NCBI RefSeq assembly: GCF_002252505.1
Contig: NZ_NNRL01000158.1
Coordinates: 1-64,000 of the forward strand
Direction of reading: 5' to 3'
DNA: 64,000 nt
From: Brucella grignonensis
Lineage (GTDB): Bacteria; Pseudomonadota; Alphaproteobacteria; Rhizobiales; Rhizobiaceae
Part shown: positions 9,509 through 18,875 of the stretch, piece after piece
How positions within the stretch are numbered: position 1 is the stretch's first letter
Layout of the letters: every line of letters starts with the position of its first letter
The notes under the pieces: model-generated
Databases searched by the model: none
What the model saw: the letters and a program-made list of their open reading frames with translations, nothing else
Told to the model about the DNA's origin: nothing
Program-made: the position numbers and the translations under genes

Positions 9509-10018
9509 ATGGTTCGCGTTCTCAATTTCCAAGAAGCCAAAGCCGCGATCCCGGCACTTGCCGAAATCCTGACAGATTGCGTCAAGGGCGGCGCATCGGT
9601 TGGCTTCATGGCACCATGTGAATGGCAGGGTTTCATCCCCTACTGGAACCGTATCGCCAACGAAGTCGAAAGCGGCGACACGGCCCTTCTGGTTGCCGAA
9701 CATGACGGCGAAATCGTCGGTACGGTTCAGCTTGGTCTTGCTCAAATGCCCAATCAGCCGCATCGCGCCGATCTCAAAAAGCTGCTGATCCATCGCAAGG
9801 CGCGCGGCCTTGGTCTTGCACGCAAACTGATGGAGGCCTCTGAGAGAGAAGCACGCAACCATCACAAGACACTGATCTGCTTGGACACCGCTACGGGAAG
9901 TCCGGCAGAGTCAATCTACACGCATCTTGGCTGGGAACGCGTCGGCGTTATCCCGAATTATGCGCTTTATCCTGACGGAAACCCCTGCGCGACCACATTT
10001 TTCTATAAAGGCCTCTGA
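9509..10018 (+). CDS. GNAT-family N-acetyltransferase
   Basis: A 169-residue acetyl-CoA-dependent acetyltransferase. The GNAT fold shows in LLVAEHDGEIVGTVQLGL (strand 4) and the acetyl-CoA loop HRKARGLGLARKLMEASE near residues 94-112. I prefer the ATG at 9509, but a TTG at 9494 overlapping the stop codon of the preceding regulator gene cannot be excluded. The gene forms a tight operon with its neighbours. The acceptor substrate is unknown; amino acids or antibiotics are typical for the family. Confidence 0.85.
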   Translation: MVRVLNFQEAKAAIPALAEILTDCVKGGASVGFMAPCEWQGFIPYWNRIANEVESGDTALLVAEHDGEIVGTVQLGLAQMPNQPHRADLKKLLIHRKARGLGLARKLMEASEREARNHHKTLICLDTATGSPAESIYTHLGWERVGVIPNYALYPDGNPCATTFFYKGL

Positions 10019-10019
10019 C

Positions 10020-10514
10020 ATGACCCTCACCATCCGCTTTGCCAACGAAGCTGACCTACCCACTCTGCTTGCGATCTATAATGATGCGGTCGAGAACACG
10101 CTCGCCATCTGGAATGAAACGCTTGTCGATCTGGAAAACCGTCGTGAATGGCTCAAGGCCCGCAGTCGTGACGGGTTTCCAGTTCTGGTGGCCGAGCGTG
10201 AGGGGCAGGTCGTCGGCTATGCGAGCTATGGCCCGTTTCGCCCGTTCGAGGGTTTCCGCCATTCCTCCGAACTTTCGATCTATGTGGCGAGCGACGCACG
10301 CGGTGGCGGCATCGGACGCGCTCTCCTGACCGAGCTTGTGGAGGAAGCGCGCGAGCGAAAGGTGCATGTACTGATTGCCGGTATCGAAGCAGGCAATGCC
10401 GCTTCCATCGCGCTGCATAAATCGCAGGGCTTTGAGGATTGCGGCACACTGAAACAGGTCGGCCAGAAATTCGGGCGCTGGCTCGATCTTACCTTCATGC
10501 AGAAAATTCTCTGA
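10020..10514 (+). CDS. GNAT acetyltransferase, phosphinothricin acetyltransferase-like
   Basis: A 164-residue acetyltransferase of the Pat/PhnO-like group. It begins TIRFANEADLPTLLAIYN, then VENTLAIWNETLVDLENR, the acceptor-site region, and has the acetyl-CoA motif VASDARGGGIGRALLTELVE followed by GIEAGNAASIALHKSQGF. The ATG lies one base after the stop codon of the preceding acetyltransferase gene, so the two are translationally coupled. Methionine sulfone or sulfoximine derivatives are common substrates of this group; resistance to phosphinothricin itself is not implied. Confidence 0.86.
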   Translation: MTLTIRFANEADLPTLLAIYNDAVENTLAIWNETLVDLENRREWLKARSRDGFPVLVAEREGQVVGYASYGPFRPFEGFRHSSELSIYVASDARGGGIGRALLTELVEEARERKVHVLIAGIEAGNAASIALHKSQGFEDCGTLKQVGQKFGRWLDLTFMQKIL

Positions 10515-10517
10515 TTG

Positions 10518-10548
10518 AAAAAGGGCCGCTTTCGCGGCCCTTTTTATT
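10518..10548. terminator. Bidirectional terminator
   Basis: AAAAAGGGCCGC-TTTC-GCGGCCCTTTTT forms a long perfect stem between the acetyltransferase gene (plus) and the MFS gene (minus), with runs of T on both strands. Confidence 0.9.
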
Positions 10549-11899
10549 AGTTCAGCTGTGGAACAGCAGTCTCGGTCGAAAGCTCCGTCAGACCGATCTC
10601 ACCTTCAACCTGATCGCTGCGAGCCATCAAATAAAGGCCGAGCACAGATGTCAGAACGGCGATGAACACCAGATACCAGGCATGTGCCATCGGATTGACC
10701 ACCAGAAGCGACGTCACGATCACCGGCGTCAGACCGCCAAAGACCGCATAGGAAACATTGTAGGAAAACGACAGGCCCGAAAAGCGAACCGGTGCCGGGA
10801 ATGCGCGCACCATCACATAAGGCACCGCACCAACCATGCCGACCGAAAGCCCCATCACCGCGTAAAGCGCAAACAGAACCGGCAGCGAAACCGCCGCATA
10901 GGTGTAGAAGGCGAAGGTCGCGAGACCGAAGAAAATGCCTGCAACAGCGAAGAAGCGCCCGCTGCCAATGCGGTCGACAATGGCACCTGCACTTACAGTT
11001 CCGAACATCAGGAACAGTGTGCCGAAGCTAGTGGCAGCCAGTGACTGCAAAGGCGTATAGCCATAGAGCTTCTGCAGGAAGGTTGCCGTCATCAGCGTGG
11101 TGACAACAATGCCGGCCGACAAGATCCATGTCAGCAGCATCGAAATGATAACACCATGCATGTGGTTACGCAGCACAGTGCCAAGCGGCAGCTTGTCCTT
11201 CAGCAGATGGCTGTTCTTCATCTCGGTGAAGATCGGCGTTTCAGCCAGCCAGCGGCGCAGATAAACGGCAAGCAGGCCGAAGATACCGCCGATGAAAAAC
11301 GGAATGCGCCATGCATAAGCAGCCAGTTCTTCCGGCGTGAAAATCCAGTTGATAGCTGTCGCAATAAGCGATCCGATCATGATGCCAAGCGTGAGGCCAG
11401 AGCATAGAAAACCACAGGCCATGCCAACCCGATTGGCAGGCACATGCTCGGCCACGAATGTCCATGCGCCAGGAACTTCACCGCCAATGGCTGCCCCCTG
11501 CAACATACGGAAGACGATCAGCAGGATCGGAGCGCCGACGCCCAGCGTTGCATAGGTCGGCAGGCAGGCCATCGCCAATGTCGAAATCGACATCAGAAAC
11601 ACCGAGAAAGCGAAAACACGCTTGCGGCCAAACTTGTCGCCGAAATGCGCCAGTACAATGCCACCGATGGGCCGCACCAGATAGCCGGCTGCGAAAATAC
11701 CGAACGTCTGGATCAGCACCAGCCAGTCCGGCATATCGGGCGGAAAAAACAGATGGCCGATGACGCTCGCAAAGAAGACGAAGATGATAAAGTCATAAAA
11801 CTCCAGCGCGCCACCGAGTGCCGAAAGGCCAAGGGTACGGAAATCCTGCCGATTTAACGGTCGGGGGTCGGTGCTTGCATGGAGATTCGTCGAAGCCAT
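10547..11899 (-). CDS. MFS transporter, metabolite:proton symporter family
   Basis: A 450-residue inner-membrane transporter with twelve hydrophobic segments. It resembles the ProP/ShiA/KgtP branch: LGGALEFYDFIIFVFFA near the N-terminus, RPIGGIVLAHFGDKFGRKR in the loop between helices 2 and 3, and MLQGAAIGGEVPGAWTFVAE in helix 4-5. Substrates in this branch are compatible solutes or organic acids; the exact one cannot be read. It is divergent from mbfA, so the Irr operator between them could also touch this gene. Confidence 0.85.
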   Translation of the reverse strand: MASTNLHASTDPRPLNRQDFRTLGLSALGGALEFYDFIIFVFFASVIGHLFFPPDMPDWLVLIQTFGIFAAGYLVRPIGGIVLAHFGDKFGRKRVFAFSVFLMSISTLAMACLPTYATLGVGAPILLIVFRMLQGAAIGGEVPGAWTFVAEHVPANRVGMACGFLCSGLTLGIMIGSLIATAINWIFTPEELAAYAWRIPFFIGGIFGLLAVYLRRWLAETPIFTEMKNSHLLKDKLPLGTVLRNHMHGVIISMLLTWILSAGIVVTTLMTATFLQKLYGYTPLQSLAATSFGTLFLMFGTVSAGAIVDRIGSGRFFAVAGIFFGLATFAFYTYAAVSLPVLFALYAVMGLSVGMVGAVPYVMVRAFPAPVRFSGLSFSYNVSYAVFGGLTPVIVTSLLVVNPMAHAWYLVFIAVLTSVLGLYLMARSDQVEGEIGLTELSTETAVPQLN

Positions 11900-12013
11900 C
11901 GATTCGATTCTTTTCTGGTGGTTTAAGTACTTGAGTCCGATCTTTTCGGGTGGGTTTTAATGCGCCAATTGTCTCCGCACTGCAAGACTTGACTTCCATC
12001 TGTTGAAGCCTAT

Positions 12014-12030
12014 TTTAGAATCATTCTAAA
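12014..12030. promoter_or_regulatory. ICE box (Irr operator)
   Basis: TTTAGAATCATTCTAAA is a near-perfect inverted repeat (TTTAGAA-N3-TTCTAAA) that matches the iron control element bound by Irr in rhizobia and Brucella. It ends 16 bases before the mbfA ATG, where Irr represses mbfA in relatives. Confidence 0.8.
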
Positions 12031-12045
12031 CTTTGGATTCCCATA

Positions 12046-13029
12046 ATGCTCAACCGATTCTTCCGCAACGACCGACGTCCTTTCGATTCACTTTCCGAAC
12101 AGGAAATTCTGGCACTTGCCATATCCTCTGAAGAAGACGATGCGCGCATCTATCTCGCTTATGCCGACGGCTTGCGTGACGAGTTTCCGCAATCGGCGAA
12201 AATCTTCGAACAGATGGCGGCGGAAGAACATGGCCACCGCGATGCGCTGATCGAGCGGCACAAGGCCCGCTTTGGCGACCGGATTCCGCTGATCCGCCGC
12301 GAGCATGTCAGCGGCTATTATGATCGCAAGCCAGACTGGCTGGTGCGTCCGCTTGGTATCGACAAGGTGCGCGAAGCTGCATCGGAAATGGAGGAACAAG
12401 CTTATCGATTCTATGTTGAGGCCGCCAAGCGCATCAGCGATGCAGACACCCGCAAACTGCTGGGCGACCTTGCCCAACAGGAAAAGCAGCATGAAGCCAA
12501 GGCTGAGTCGCTGGAGCACACACTTACACCGAACGATGTGCAGGATGAGGAGCGCGCCGCCGAGCGCAAGCAGTTCATCCTCACCTATGTCCAGCCCGGA
12601 CTTGCGGGCCTGATGGACGGATCGGTTTCAACGCTCGCCCCGATCTTCGCCGCCGCCTTTGCGACCCAGGATACATGGCAGACCTTTCTGGTCGGCCTGT
12701 CCGCCTCGGTCGGCGCCGGTATTTCGATGGGCTTCACGGAAGCCGTGCATGACGATGGCAAGCTTTCAGGCCGAGGCTCCCCGATCAAGCGCGGGATTTC
12801 CTGCGGCGTGATGACGACATTGGGTGGCCTCGGTCATACCCTGCCCTATCTCATCAAGGATTTCTGGACGGCAACCAGCATCGCTACAATTCTGGTTTTC
12901 TTCGAGCTCTGGGCCATCGCCTTCATCCAGAACCGTTATATGGAAACGCCATTCTTCCGCGCAGCCCTTCAGGTCGTGTTCGGCGGCGCACTCGTTCTGG
13001 CAGCAGGCATACTGATCGGTAACGCCTAA
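12046..13029 (+). CDS. mbfA: Membrane-bound ferritin MbfA (rubrerythrin-VIT1 fusion iron exporter)
   Basis: A 327-residue protein with an N-terminal ferritin-like/rubrerythrin domain (about residues 12-165) and a C-terminal VIT1-type membrane domain (about 180-325). Metal ligands are visible in AISSEEDDARIY, AAEEHGHRD, MEEQAYRFYVEAAK and QQEKQHEAK. MbfA of Agrobacterium and Bradyrhizobium exports ferrous iron and protects against iron and peroxide stress. The ICE box just upstream supports the assignment and Irr control. Its stop codon overlaps that of the convergent amidotransferase gene by four bases. Confidence 0.9.
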   Translation: MLNRFFRNDRRPFDSLSEQEILALAISSEEDDARIYLAYADGLRDEFPQSAKIFEQMAAEEHGHRDALIERHKARFGDRIPLIRREHVSGYYDRKPDWLVRPLGIDKVREAASEMEEQAYRFYVEAAKRISDADTRKLLGDLAQQEKQHEAKAESLEHTLTPNDVQDEERAAERKQFILTYVQPGLAGLMDGSVSTLAPIFAAAFATQDTWQTFLVGLSASVGAGISMGFTEAVHDDGKLSGRGSPIKRGISCGVMTTLGGLGHTLPYLIKDFWTATSIATILVFFELWAIAFIQNRYMETPFFRAALQVVFGGALVLAAGILIGNA

Positions 13030-13835
13030 ACTGTCATTCTATCGTGCGGCAGGGAAACCGGTCCATCGAAGACATCGATTGCGATCCGGCCCTGCCGGGA
13101 AACAGTGACAAAGCTGTTTGCCGGCACTGCCATCCAATTTCCTGCTTCGCCGTCAAGTGGTTCAGACACGACACAGATGCCGGATACACTGCCCAGTGTT
13201 GCGGTATAAAGCGTAGGTGCAAAAGCATCCGTCGCATAGCGGATCGCGTAAAGCTGATTCCCATCGGAAAACGCCGCGGTCAGCCGCAGAAATGGCGGCA
13301 CACCGGCACGCACCGCCTCTTCAACAATCGTTGCCACCATCCGCTTCATGGCCAATGCAGGGTCACTATCCAAGCCAAACTCCAGCATCAGCAGGAAGAT
13401 CAGCTCTGAATCTGTCGCGCCATGCTTCTGGCCATAGACGTCGTCGCTCAAATGGCTTTCCAGCCTGCGACGCAGCCGGTCGAAATTGCCGATCTGGCCG
13501 TTATGCATGAAGCTCCAGCGACCGGAAACGAAGGGATGGCAGTTGGAACGGCTGGTTAGTCCACCAGTCGACGCTCGCACATGCGCGAGAAAAAGGCGCG
13601 ACCGGATCTGTCGCGCCAGACTGCGGAGGTTCTGGTCGGACCATGCGGGCAAGATATCCCGATAAAGACCCGGCTCATCACGATTGCCATACCAGGCGAC
13701 ACCGAATCCGTCGCCATTGGTACGTGTTTTGGCTTCATGCGCATCATGGCTTTGCGCCACGAGTGAATGGCAGGGAGACGATATAATGTCTTCCAGATAG
13801 GTTTCAGGTCCGAGATAGGCGGCCCAACGACACAT
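13026..13835 (-). CDS. Class II glutamine amidotransferase (YafJ-like)
   Basis: A 269-residue Ntn-type amidotransferase domain protein. The N-terminus MCRWAAYLG exposes the nucleophile Cys2 after methionine removal. NGDGFGVAWYG, LAHVRASTGG and HPFVSGRWSFMHNGQIGNF build the glutamine pocket and oxyanion region. There is no synthetase domain, so the acceptor is unknown; EgtC-like and YafJ-like proteins share this architecture. No ergothioneine gene is adjacent, which argues for the general YafJ label. Confidence 0.85.
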   Translation of the reverse strand: MCRWAAYLGPETYLEDIISSPCHSLVAQSHDAHEAKTRTNGDGFGVAWYGNRDEPGLYRDILPAWSDQNLRSLARQIRSRLFLAHVRASTGGLTSRSNCHPFVSGRWSFMHNGQIGNFDRLRRRLESHLSDDVYGQKHGATDSELIFLLMLEFGLDSDPALAMKRMVATIVEEAVRAGVPPFLRLTAAFSDGNQLYAIRYATDAFAPTLYTATLGSVSGICVVSEPLDGEAGNWMAVPANSFVTVSRQGRIAIDVFDGPVSLPHDRMTV

Positions 13836-13849
13836 TTTTGATCCGGTGT

Positions 13850-14065
13850 TTACCGGCCCCGGTTATGCGTCCGCTCGTAAAGCTGGCGAACGATTGTGCT
13901 CGCCGTCTTCTCGAACAAAAATGGCAAAATTGCATGGATCAGTGCTGCAAAGGCCGCACAAAAAAGCTTGAACGAAAAACGTCCGGCAAAGGCCATATGC
14001 TGAAAATAGGTCTCATCGACAGATTCCGGATGCTCGGTAAAGAGGCGTGTAATACGTGTCGTCAT
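13850..14065 (-). CDS. DUF6356-type small protein
   Basis: A 71-residue protein from MTTRITRLFTEHPESVDETY. Residues about 17-60 contain a conserved YFQHMAFAGRFSFKLF segment and a hydrophobic stretch that could be one membrane helix, then a basic tail. It looks like the DUF6356 family of alphaproteobacterial proteins, whose role is unknown. It starts six codons later than the longest frame. It is divergent from the Lrp-type regulator and 15 bases after the amidotransferase start, so it could be cotranscribed with the latter. Confidence 0.7.
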   Translation of the reverse strand: MTTRITRLFTEHPESVDETYFQHMAFAGRFSFKLFCAAFAALIHAILPFLFEKTASTIVRQLYERTHNRGR

Positions 14066-14191
14066 TGGAAATACTCCCGTCAATGAGTAATTTGTTCCCG
14101 TTAAGCGGCGCAGACTGCGCCTTTCTGGAAAATCATTTTAGCAAAAGAAGACGAGATGAAATCTCAATTTGTCCTTGATAAATACGGTTTA

Positions 14192-14209
14192 TTGGGACAA
14201 TTATCCCAA
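14192..14209. promoter_or_regulatory. Inverted repeat at the Lrp-type regulator start
   Basis: TTGGGA-CAATTA-TCCCAA ends one base before the ATG of the Lrp-type gene. It leaves no room for a ribosome binding site and overlaps a possible -10 hexamer AATTAT (14199-14204) behind TTGATA (14175-14180). It is probably an autoregulatory operator. Confidence 0.45.
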
Positions 14210-14210
14210 C

Positions 14211-14681
14211 ATGAAACCATTTCTCGATGAAATTGATCGGAAAATCCTGGATCACCTGCAAATTGACGGCACTCTTTCCGTTGATTCTCTCTCTGAACGG
14301 GTACACTTATCGCGCAATGCCTGCTGGCGACGTGTCAAGCGCATGGAGGATGAAGGGATCATCAAGGCGCGCGTCGCTCTTGTCGATGCCGAGATGGCCG
14401 GTTGCGGTCTGTCCGTCTTTATTCTGGTTCGCACATCAAGCCACGATCCTGACTGGTTGACGAAATTTCGCGGTGCCATGGGGCGTTTCCCGGAAATCGT
14501 TGGAGTTTATCGCATGACCGGCGATCTGGATTATGTCCTTAAAGCGCGTGTCGCTGACGTCAAAGCCTATGATCGGCTCTATCAGCGCCTTATTGCCAGC
14601 GTTCCGCTGTCAGATGTGTCGGCTTCTTTCGTTATGGAAGAGATCAAAGAAACCACCGCCGTACCGTTGGAACGGGATTGA
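14211..14681 (+). CDS. Lrp/AsnC-family transcriptional regulator
   Basis: A 156-residue feast/famine regulator. Residues about 5-60 form the helix-turn-helix (FLDEIDRKILDHLQIDG, then LSERVHLSRNACWRRVKRM), and about 65-150 the RAM domain that binds amino acids and mediates oligomerisation, including GVYRMTGDLDYVLK. The start MKPFLDEIDR is the normal distance before the helix-turn-helix. A TTG 14 codons upstream is an alternative. Its target is not evident; the divergent DUF6356 gene is one candidate. Confidence 0.88.
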   Translation: MKPFLDEIDRKILDHLQIDGTLSVDSLSERVHLSRNACWRRVKRMEDEGIIKARVALVDAEMAGCGLSVFILVRTSSHDPDWLTKFRGAMGRFPEIVGVYRMTGDLDYVLKARVADVKAYDRLYQRLIASVPLSDVSASFVMEEIKETTAVPLERD

Positions 14682-14825
14682 AACGCCTGAAAACAGCAGC
14701 TCATCGTGTATAAGCATGATCCAGTGCCGCACTATCATTGCAAAACGTCAAATAGGCGGTACACCTTTGGTGCAATTTAACGTATGAGCGTCGCCAATTT
14801 GAATTCCCGTATGAAAGGCTCCCTC

Positions 14826-15299
14826 ATGACCGCAGCATCCTCTTCCACGCCTACGCTCGGCATCATCCGCCTCGAACATGCGGAAGGCCTTGAACTCCCC
14901 GCTTACGAAACGTCCGGTTCCGCTGGTATGGATCTTCGTGCCGCTGTCGCCGAAGACCGCCAGATCGTATTGCTGCCGGGGCGGCGTACCCTGGTGCCAA
15001 CCGGGCTGATCTTCGAAATTCCGGAAGGCTATGAAGTGCAGATCCGGCCTCGTTCGGGCCTCGCATTCAAGAACGGCATCACCTGCCTCAACACGCCCGG
15101 CACCATCGATTCAGATTATCGTGGTGAAGTAAAAGTGCTTCTGGTTAATCTCGGTGACGACGATTTTCGCATTGAACGCGGTATGCGCATTGCACAGGCC
15201 GTCTTCTCACCTGTCGTTCAGCCAAAAATTGAGGAGCGCTCACAAATCAGCGAAACAGCACGTGGTGCCGGAGGTTTTGGTTCAACCGGAACAGCCTGA
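14826..15299 (+). CDS. dut: Deoxyuridine 5'-triphosphate nucleotidohydrolase
   Basis: A 157-residue trimeric dUTPase that hydrolyses dUTP to dUMP and keeps uracil out of DNA. The five motifs are visible: [35 protein letters not shown], the [14 protein letters not shown] segment and the C-terminal [11 protein letters not shown] arm. Two in-frame ATGs lie further upstream; I chose MTAASSS at 14826 for its usual length. A terminator follows. Confidence 0.93.
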   Translation: MTAASSSTPTLGIIRLEHAEGLELPAYETSGSAGMDLRAAVAEDRQIVLLPGRRTLVPTGLIFEIPEGYEVQIRPRSGLAFKNGITCLNTPGTIDSDYRGEVKVLLVNLGDDDFRIERGMRIAQAVFSPVVQPKIEERSQISETARGAGGFGSTGTA

Positions 15300-15321
15300 T
15301 CAAGCGATCCAACAATCCTGA

Positions 15322-15356
15322 TAAAAAGCCGGAACCTCGTTCCGGCTTTTTTATTT
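15322..15356 (+). terminator. Terminator after dut
   Basis: AAAAAGCCGGAAC-CTC-GTTCCGGCTTTTTT is a perfect long stem with a run of T, 23 bases after the dut stop codon. Confidence 0.92.
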
Positions 15357-15460
15357 GCACTCACCAGGGTCCGTTCAGCGCAAGCCCGAAGACTACGACC
15401 ATTGGGCGCATGACAAATAATTAAGATGAATTCTTGAGTCTGTAGGCATAGATATCCGCT

Positions 15461-15569
15461 TGGAATATTTCCCGCAAAAGTGCGAAGCGGTTTTGCGTAA
15501 GGATAATGCGTAGAGAAAATAAACTGGAATGGTTCCGACGATTCAGTCTCAGATAGAATCGCTCCTAGA
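15461..15569. repeat. Mosaic intergenic repeat (modules A and B)
   Basis: Module A (core GCAAAAGTGCGAAGCGGTTTT, given here as 15474-15494) is followed by the GGATAATGCG tail and then by a diverged module B (TGGTTCCGACGATTCAGTC...). It fills the gap between dut and the efflux operon. The order A-linker-B is the same as in the copies near 4.7 kb and 42.9 kb. Confidence 0.8.
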
Positions 15570-15604
15570 CAGTTATTTGACATAGAATTCTCAGAGGTTA
15601 CAGG

Positions 15605-16834
15605 GTGCTTAAATCCACCGATTCACTTCCGGCAGGTCAAAAAAAGACCGCATCAGCCAAACGCGCACCGCGTGGTCGGAGCCACTTGTGGATCTGGCTG
15701 CCAATAGCAGCCGTTGCCCTGGGTGCGGGCTGGTACTTCCTAAGCGGTCGAGAAGCCAGCAGCCAGAAAAGCACCTATCTGGCTGAAACAGTAGAACGCG
15801 GAAACATCGAAAACTCGATCACAGCAGTTGGTACGCTGAGCGCGCTGCGCAGCATCAATGTCGGCGCGCAGGTCTCCGGTCAGCTGAAAAGCGTCAAGGT
15901 GGAGATCGGCGACGAAGTGAAGCAAGGTGATCTGATTGCTGAAATCGACCCCTCGCCGTTTGAAAAGAAGGTCGAGATTGCGAGCGCACAGCTTGATAAC
16001 CTTAAAGCCCAGCTCCTAAGCAAACAGGCGCAGCTGACATTGAAGAAGTCCAATGCGGCCCGCCAGCGCTCGCTGCTTGCCACCCGCAACGCATCGCAAT
16101 CGACCATTGATCAGGCTGATGCCGATCTTGCAGTGGCGGAAGCCGATGTGAAAGCTCTGAGTGCGCAAATCCGCCAGCAGGAAGCACAGCTTGCCAGTGA
16201 CAAGGTAGATCTCGGTTACACCAAGATTTACAGCCCCATGGTCGGCACAGTCGTTGACCAGAGCGCCAAGGAAGGCGAAACGCTGAACGCGGTGCAAAGT
16301 GCACCTACGGTGGTCACGGTTGCGGATCTCAAGGTGATGACGGTCGAGGCACAAGTCTCTGAAGCCGATATCAGCAAGCTGAAACCCAATATGCCGGTTT
16401 ATTTTACGTTGCTGGGCCAGCCTGACAAGCGCTTTACCGGCACGTTGCGTCAGATCAAGCCAACGCCGCAGACCGACAACAATGTTGTTCTCTATTATGC
16501 GCTGTTCGACGTCCCCAATCCAACGGGCGAACTCATGATCAATATGAGCGCACAGGTCTATTTCGTTCTCGATCACGCCGACAATGTGCTGATTGTTCCG
16601 ACCGCAGCGCTTAATTCCAAGCGTGAGGGCTCGGGCAAACCACAGACCACTGTTCAGGTTGTCGATAAAAGTGGCTCCACTGAAGAGCGCACCGTAGAAG
16701 TCGGTGTTCGCAACCGCGTACAGGCCGAGATCAAGAGTGGGCTTGAAGAAGGCGACAAGGTTGTTGTTACCTCTGCATCGGCGACGGCAGGCTCGACCCA
16801 GCGCAATCGCAGGCCCGGCGGCATGTTCTTCTGA
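15605..16834 (+). CDS. macA: Periplasmic adaptor subunit of MacAB-type efflux
   Basis: A 409-residue HlyD/MacA-type membrane fusion protein. Residues about 29-47 form a membrane anchor ([17 protein letters not shown]), followed by the first half of the lipoyl domain ([20 protein letters not shown] region), a coiled-coil hairpin at about 115-205 and a beta-barrel ([19 protein letters not shown]). It links the inner-membrane pump MacB to a TolC-type outer channel. The GTG start is preceded by AGAGG. The stop codon overlaps the macB start as TGATG, so the two are translationally coupled. Confidence 0.88.
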   Translation: MLKSTDSLPAGQKKTASAKRAPRGRSHLWIWLPIAAVALGAGWYFLSGREASSQKSTYLAETVERGNIENSITAVGTLSALRSINVGAQVSGQLKSVKVEIGDEVKQGDLIAEIDPSPFEKKVEIASAQLDNLKAQLLSKQAQLTLKKSNAARQRSLLATRNASQSTIDQADADLAVAEADVKALSAQIRQQEAQLASDKVDLGYTKIYSPMVGTVVDQSAKEGETLNAVQSAPTVVTVADLKVMTVEAQVSEADISKLKPNMPVYFTLLGQPDKRFTGTLRQIKPTPQTDNNVVLYYALFDVPNPTGELMINMSAQVYFVLDHADNVLIVPTAALNSKREGSGKPQTTVQVVDKSGSTEERTVEVGVRNRVQAEIKSGLEEGDKVVVTSASATAGSTQRNRRPGGMFF

Positions 16835-18801
16835 TGGGATCAGCTATGAACGAAGCCATGCACGACACTCCCCTCATCAGATTGCAGAATATCCGCAAGA
16901 CGTATCACAATGGCGATCTCGCGGTTGAGGTTCTGCACGGCATCACGCTTGATATACGCGCCGGTGAGTTTGTCGCTATCAAGGGTGCGTCCGGATCGGG
17001 CAAATCGACGCTCATGAATATTCTGGGCTGTCTCGACAGTCCCAGCGGCGGCGAATATCTGCTGGACGGCGAAGATGTATCAACTCTAGATGCAGACGAG
17101 CTGGCCGCGTTGCGCCGTCGTACTTTCGGCTTCGTCTTCCAGAGCTACAATCTGATTGCAACATCGACCGCGCAGGAGAATGTCGAGGTTCCGGCGATCT
17201 ATGCTGGCATGCCCGCCGCTGAACGCCACGAGCGTGCGGCCGAACTTCTCAGTTCGCTGAAGCTTGGCGACCGTTTGGACCATCGCCCCAACCAGCTTTC
17301 CGGTGGCCAACAGCAGCGTGTCTCCATTGCCCGTGCCCTGATGAATGGTGGACGCATCATTCTTGCGGACGAGCCGACTGGTGCGCTCGACAGCCAGAGC
17401 GGTGAAGATGTCATGGCGCTGCTGCGCTCCATGCATGAACAGGGCCACACGATCATCGTCATCACCCACGCCCGCGAAGTTGCTGAACGGGCAGACCGAC
17501 TGATCGAAATCCGTGATGGACAGATCCTGTCCGACACGACCAAGCGCGAAATGCCAGAAGGCGATGCGCCCAAAACGCTGCAAAGAATAACTGAAAGCGG
17601 CAGCGCGCAGATCGCCGATATTTCTGAAGCGGTCAAAATGGCGATGCGCGCCCTGCGTGCCAATATTTTCCGCACGATCCTGACCTTGCTCGGTATCATC
17701 ATCGGCGTGAGTTCCGTCGTCACCATGCTTGCAATTGGTACGGGCGCGCAAAACTCTATCCTCGATCGCATCAATGCGATGGGCACCGATCTGGTACTCA
17801 TCCGGCCATCCATGCCCGGCTTTCGGGGCTCTGGCTCCGTCGCGACACTTGTCCCGGCAGATGCCGATGCTATCCTGCAATTGCCAAATGTAAAAACGGC
17901 AGTGCCAGAAGTTACAGGCAGTGTCACTTTGCGACGCGGTAATGTTGACTATCAATCACAAGCCAATGGCACAGTCGCAGCCTTCTCTGAGGCAAAATCC
18001 TGGAAAGTCGCGACCGGCGACTTCATCACCGAGCATGACATGGAAACCTATGCACCGGTCGCGGTGCTTGGTTCGACTGTCGTCAAAACCTTATTCTCTG
18101 ATGGCTCGAATCCGATCGGGCAATATATTCTGATCCAGAAAATACCCTTTCAGGTGATCGGCACACTGGAATCGAAAGGCGCAGGCTTTGGAGGCTCTGA
18201 TCAGGACGATGTGGTGATCGTCCCGCTTTCGACCGGAAATCTCCGGCTGTTTGGCCAGAAATATGTCCGCACAATTACCGTCCAGGTGAAAGATGCGGAT
18301 CTGATCGACACAACACAGGATCAAATCCAGGAGCTCCTCGACCGGCGCCACAAGCAGCGCGATACCATGATCACCAACATGTCGTCGATTCGTGATGATG
18401 CAGCAGCCATGGGATCGACCATGACCCTGTTTCTGGGGTCGGTGGCAGCAATATCGCTGCTGGTCGGCGGGATTGGGGTGATGAATATCATGCTTGTGAG
18501 CGTGACAGAGCGCACGCGAGAGATCGGCGTCCGCATGGCAACAGGCGCGCGCCGCCGCGACATTCTTCTTCAGTTCATCACCGAAGCACTGACCGTCTCG
18601 GCGATTGGTGGTGCTGTCGGGGTGATTCTGGGCGTCAGCACGGCTGCAATCATATCTTGGGCAGGTGCGCCTGTCGGGTTCAGTGCAGGTCCCGTACTTC
18701 TTGCCTTTGCCTGTGCATTTGCAACAGGGCTGGTATTTGGCTTTCTTCCAGCACGCAAAGCTTCCCGGCTCCTTCCAGCAGTGGCACTGTCATCTGAATA
18801 A
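16834..18801 (+). CDS. macB: MacB-type ABC transporter, fused ATPase and permease
   Basis: A 655-residue half transporter. The N-terminal ATPase has Walker [10 protein letters not shown], the signature LSGGQQQR and Walker [13 protein letters not shown]. The C-terminal part has one membrane helix near residue 285, a large periplasmic domain and three late membrane helices (FtsX-like), as in MacB. With MacA it forms a tripartite pump that drives substrates such as macrolides, siderophores or lipopeptides from the periplasm outward; the substrate here is unknown. An internal start four codons later (MNEAMHD) is possible. Confidence 0.9.
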   Translation: MGSAMNEAMHDTPLIRLQNIRKTYHNGDLAVEVLHGITLDIRAGEFVAIKGASGSGKSTLMNILGCLDSPSGGEYLLDGEDVSTLDADELAALRRRTFGFVFQSYNLIATSTAQENVEVPAIYAGMPAAERHERAAELLSSLKLGDRLDHRPNQLSGGQQQRVSIARALMNGGRIILADEPTGALDSQSGEDVMALLRSMHEQGHTIIVITHAREVAERADRLIEIRDGQILSDTTKREMPEGDAPKTLQRITESGSAQIADISEAVKMAMRALRANIFRTILTLLGIIIGVSSVVTMLAIGTGAQNSILDRINAMGTDLVLIRPSMPGFRGSGSVATLVPADADAILQLPNVKTAVPEVTGSVTLRRGNVDYQSQANGTVAAFSEAKSWKVATGDFITEHDMETYAPVAVLGSTVVKTLFSDGSNPIGQYILIQKIPFQVIGTLESKGAGFGGSDQDDVVIVPLSTGNLRLFGQKYVRTITVQVKDADLIDTTQDQIQELLDRRHKQRDTMITNMSSIRDDAAAMGSTMTLFLGSVAAISLLVGGIGVMNIMLVSVTERTREIGVRMATGARRRDILLQFITEALTVSAIGGAVGVILGVSTAAIISWAGAPVGFSAGPVLLAFACAFATGLVFGFLPARKASRLLPAVALSSE

Positions 18802-18827
18802 ATTACCGAACCACAGAGCAAAAATTT

Positions 18828-18859
18828 AAAAAGCCGGTCTGAAAACAGACCGGCTTTTT
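18828..18859. terminator. Bidirectional terminator between macB and tonB
   Basis: AAAAAGCCGGTCTG-AAAA-CAGACCGGCTTTTT is a perfect stem with T runs in both directions, between the convergent macB and tonB genes. Confidence 0.93.
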
Positions 18860-18875
18860 GAGAGATGATGCTGGC

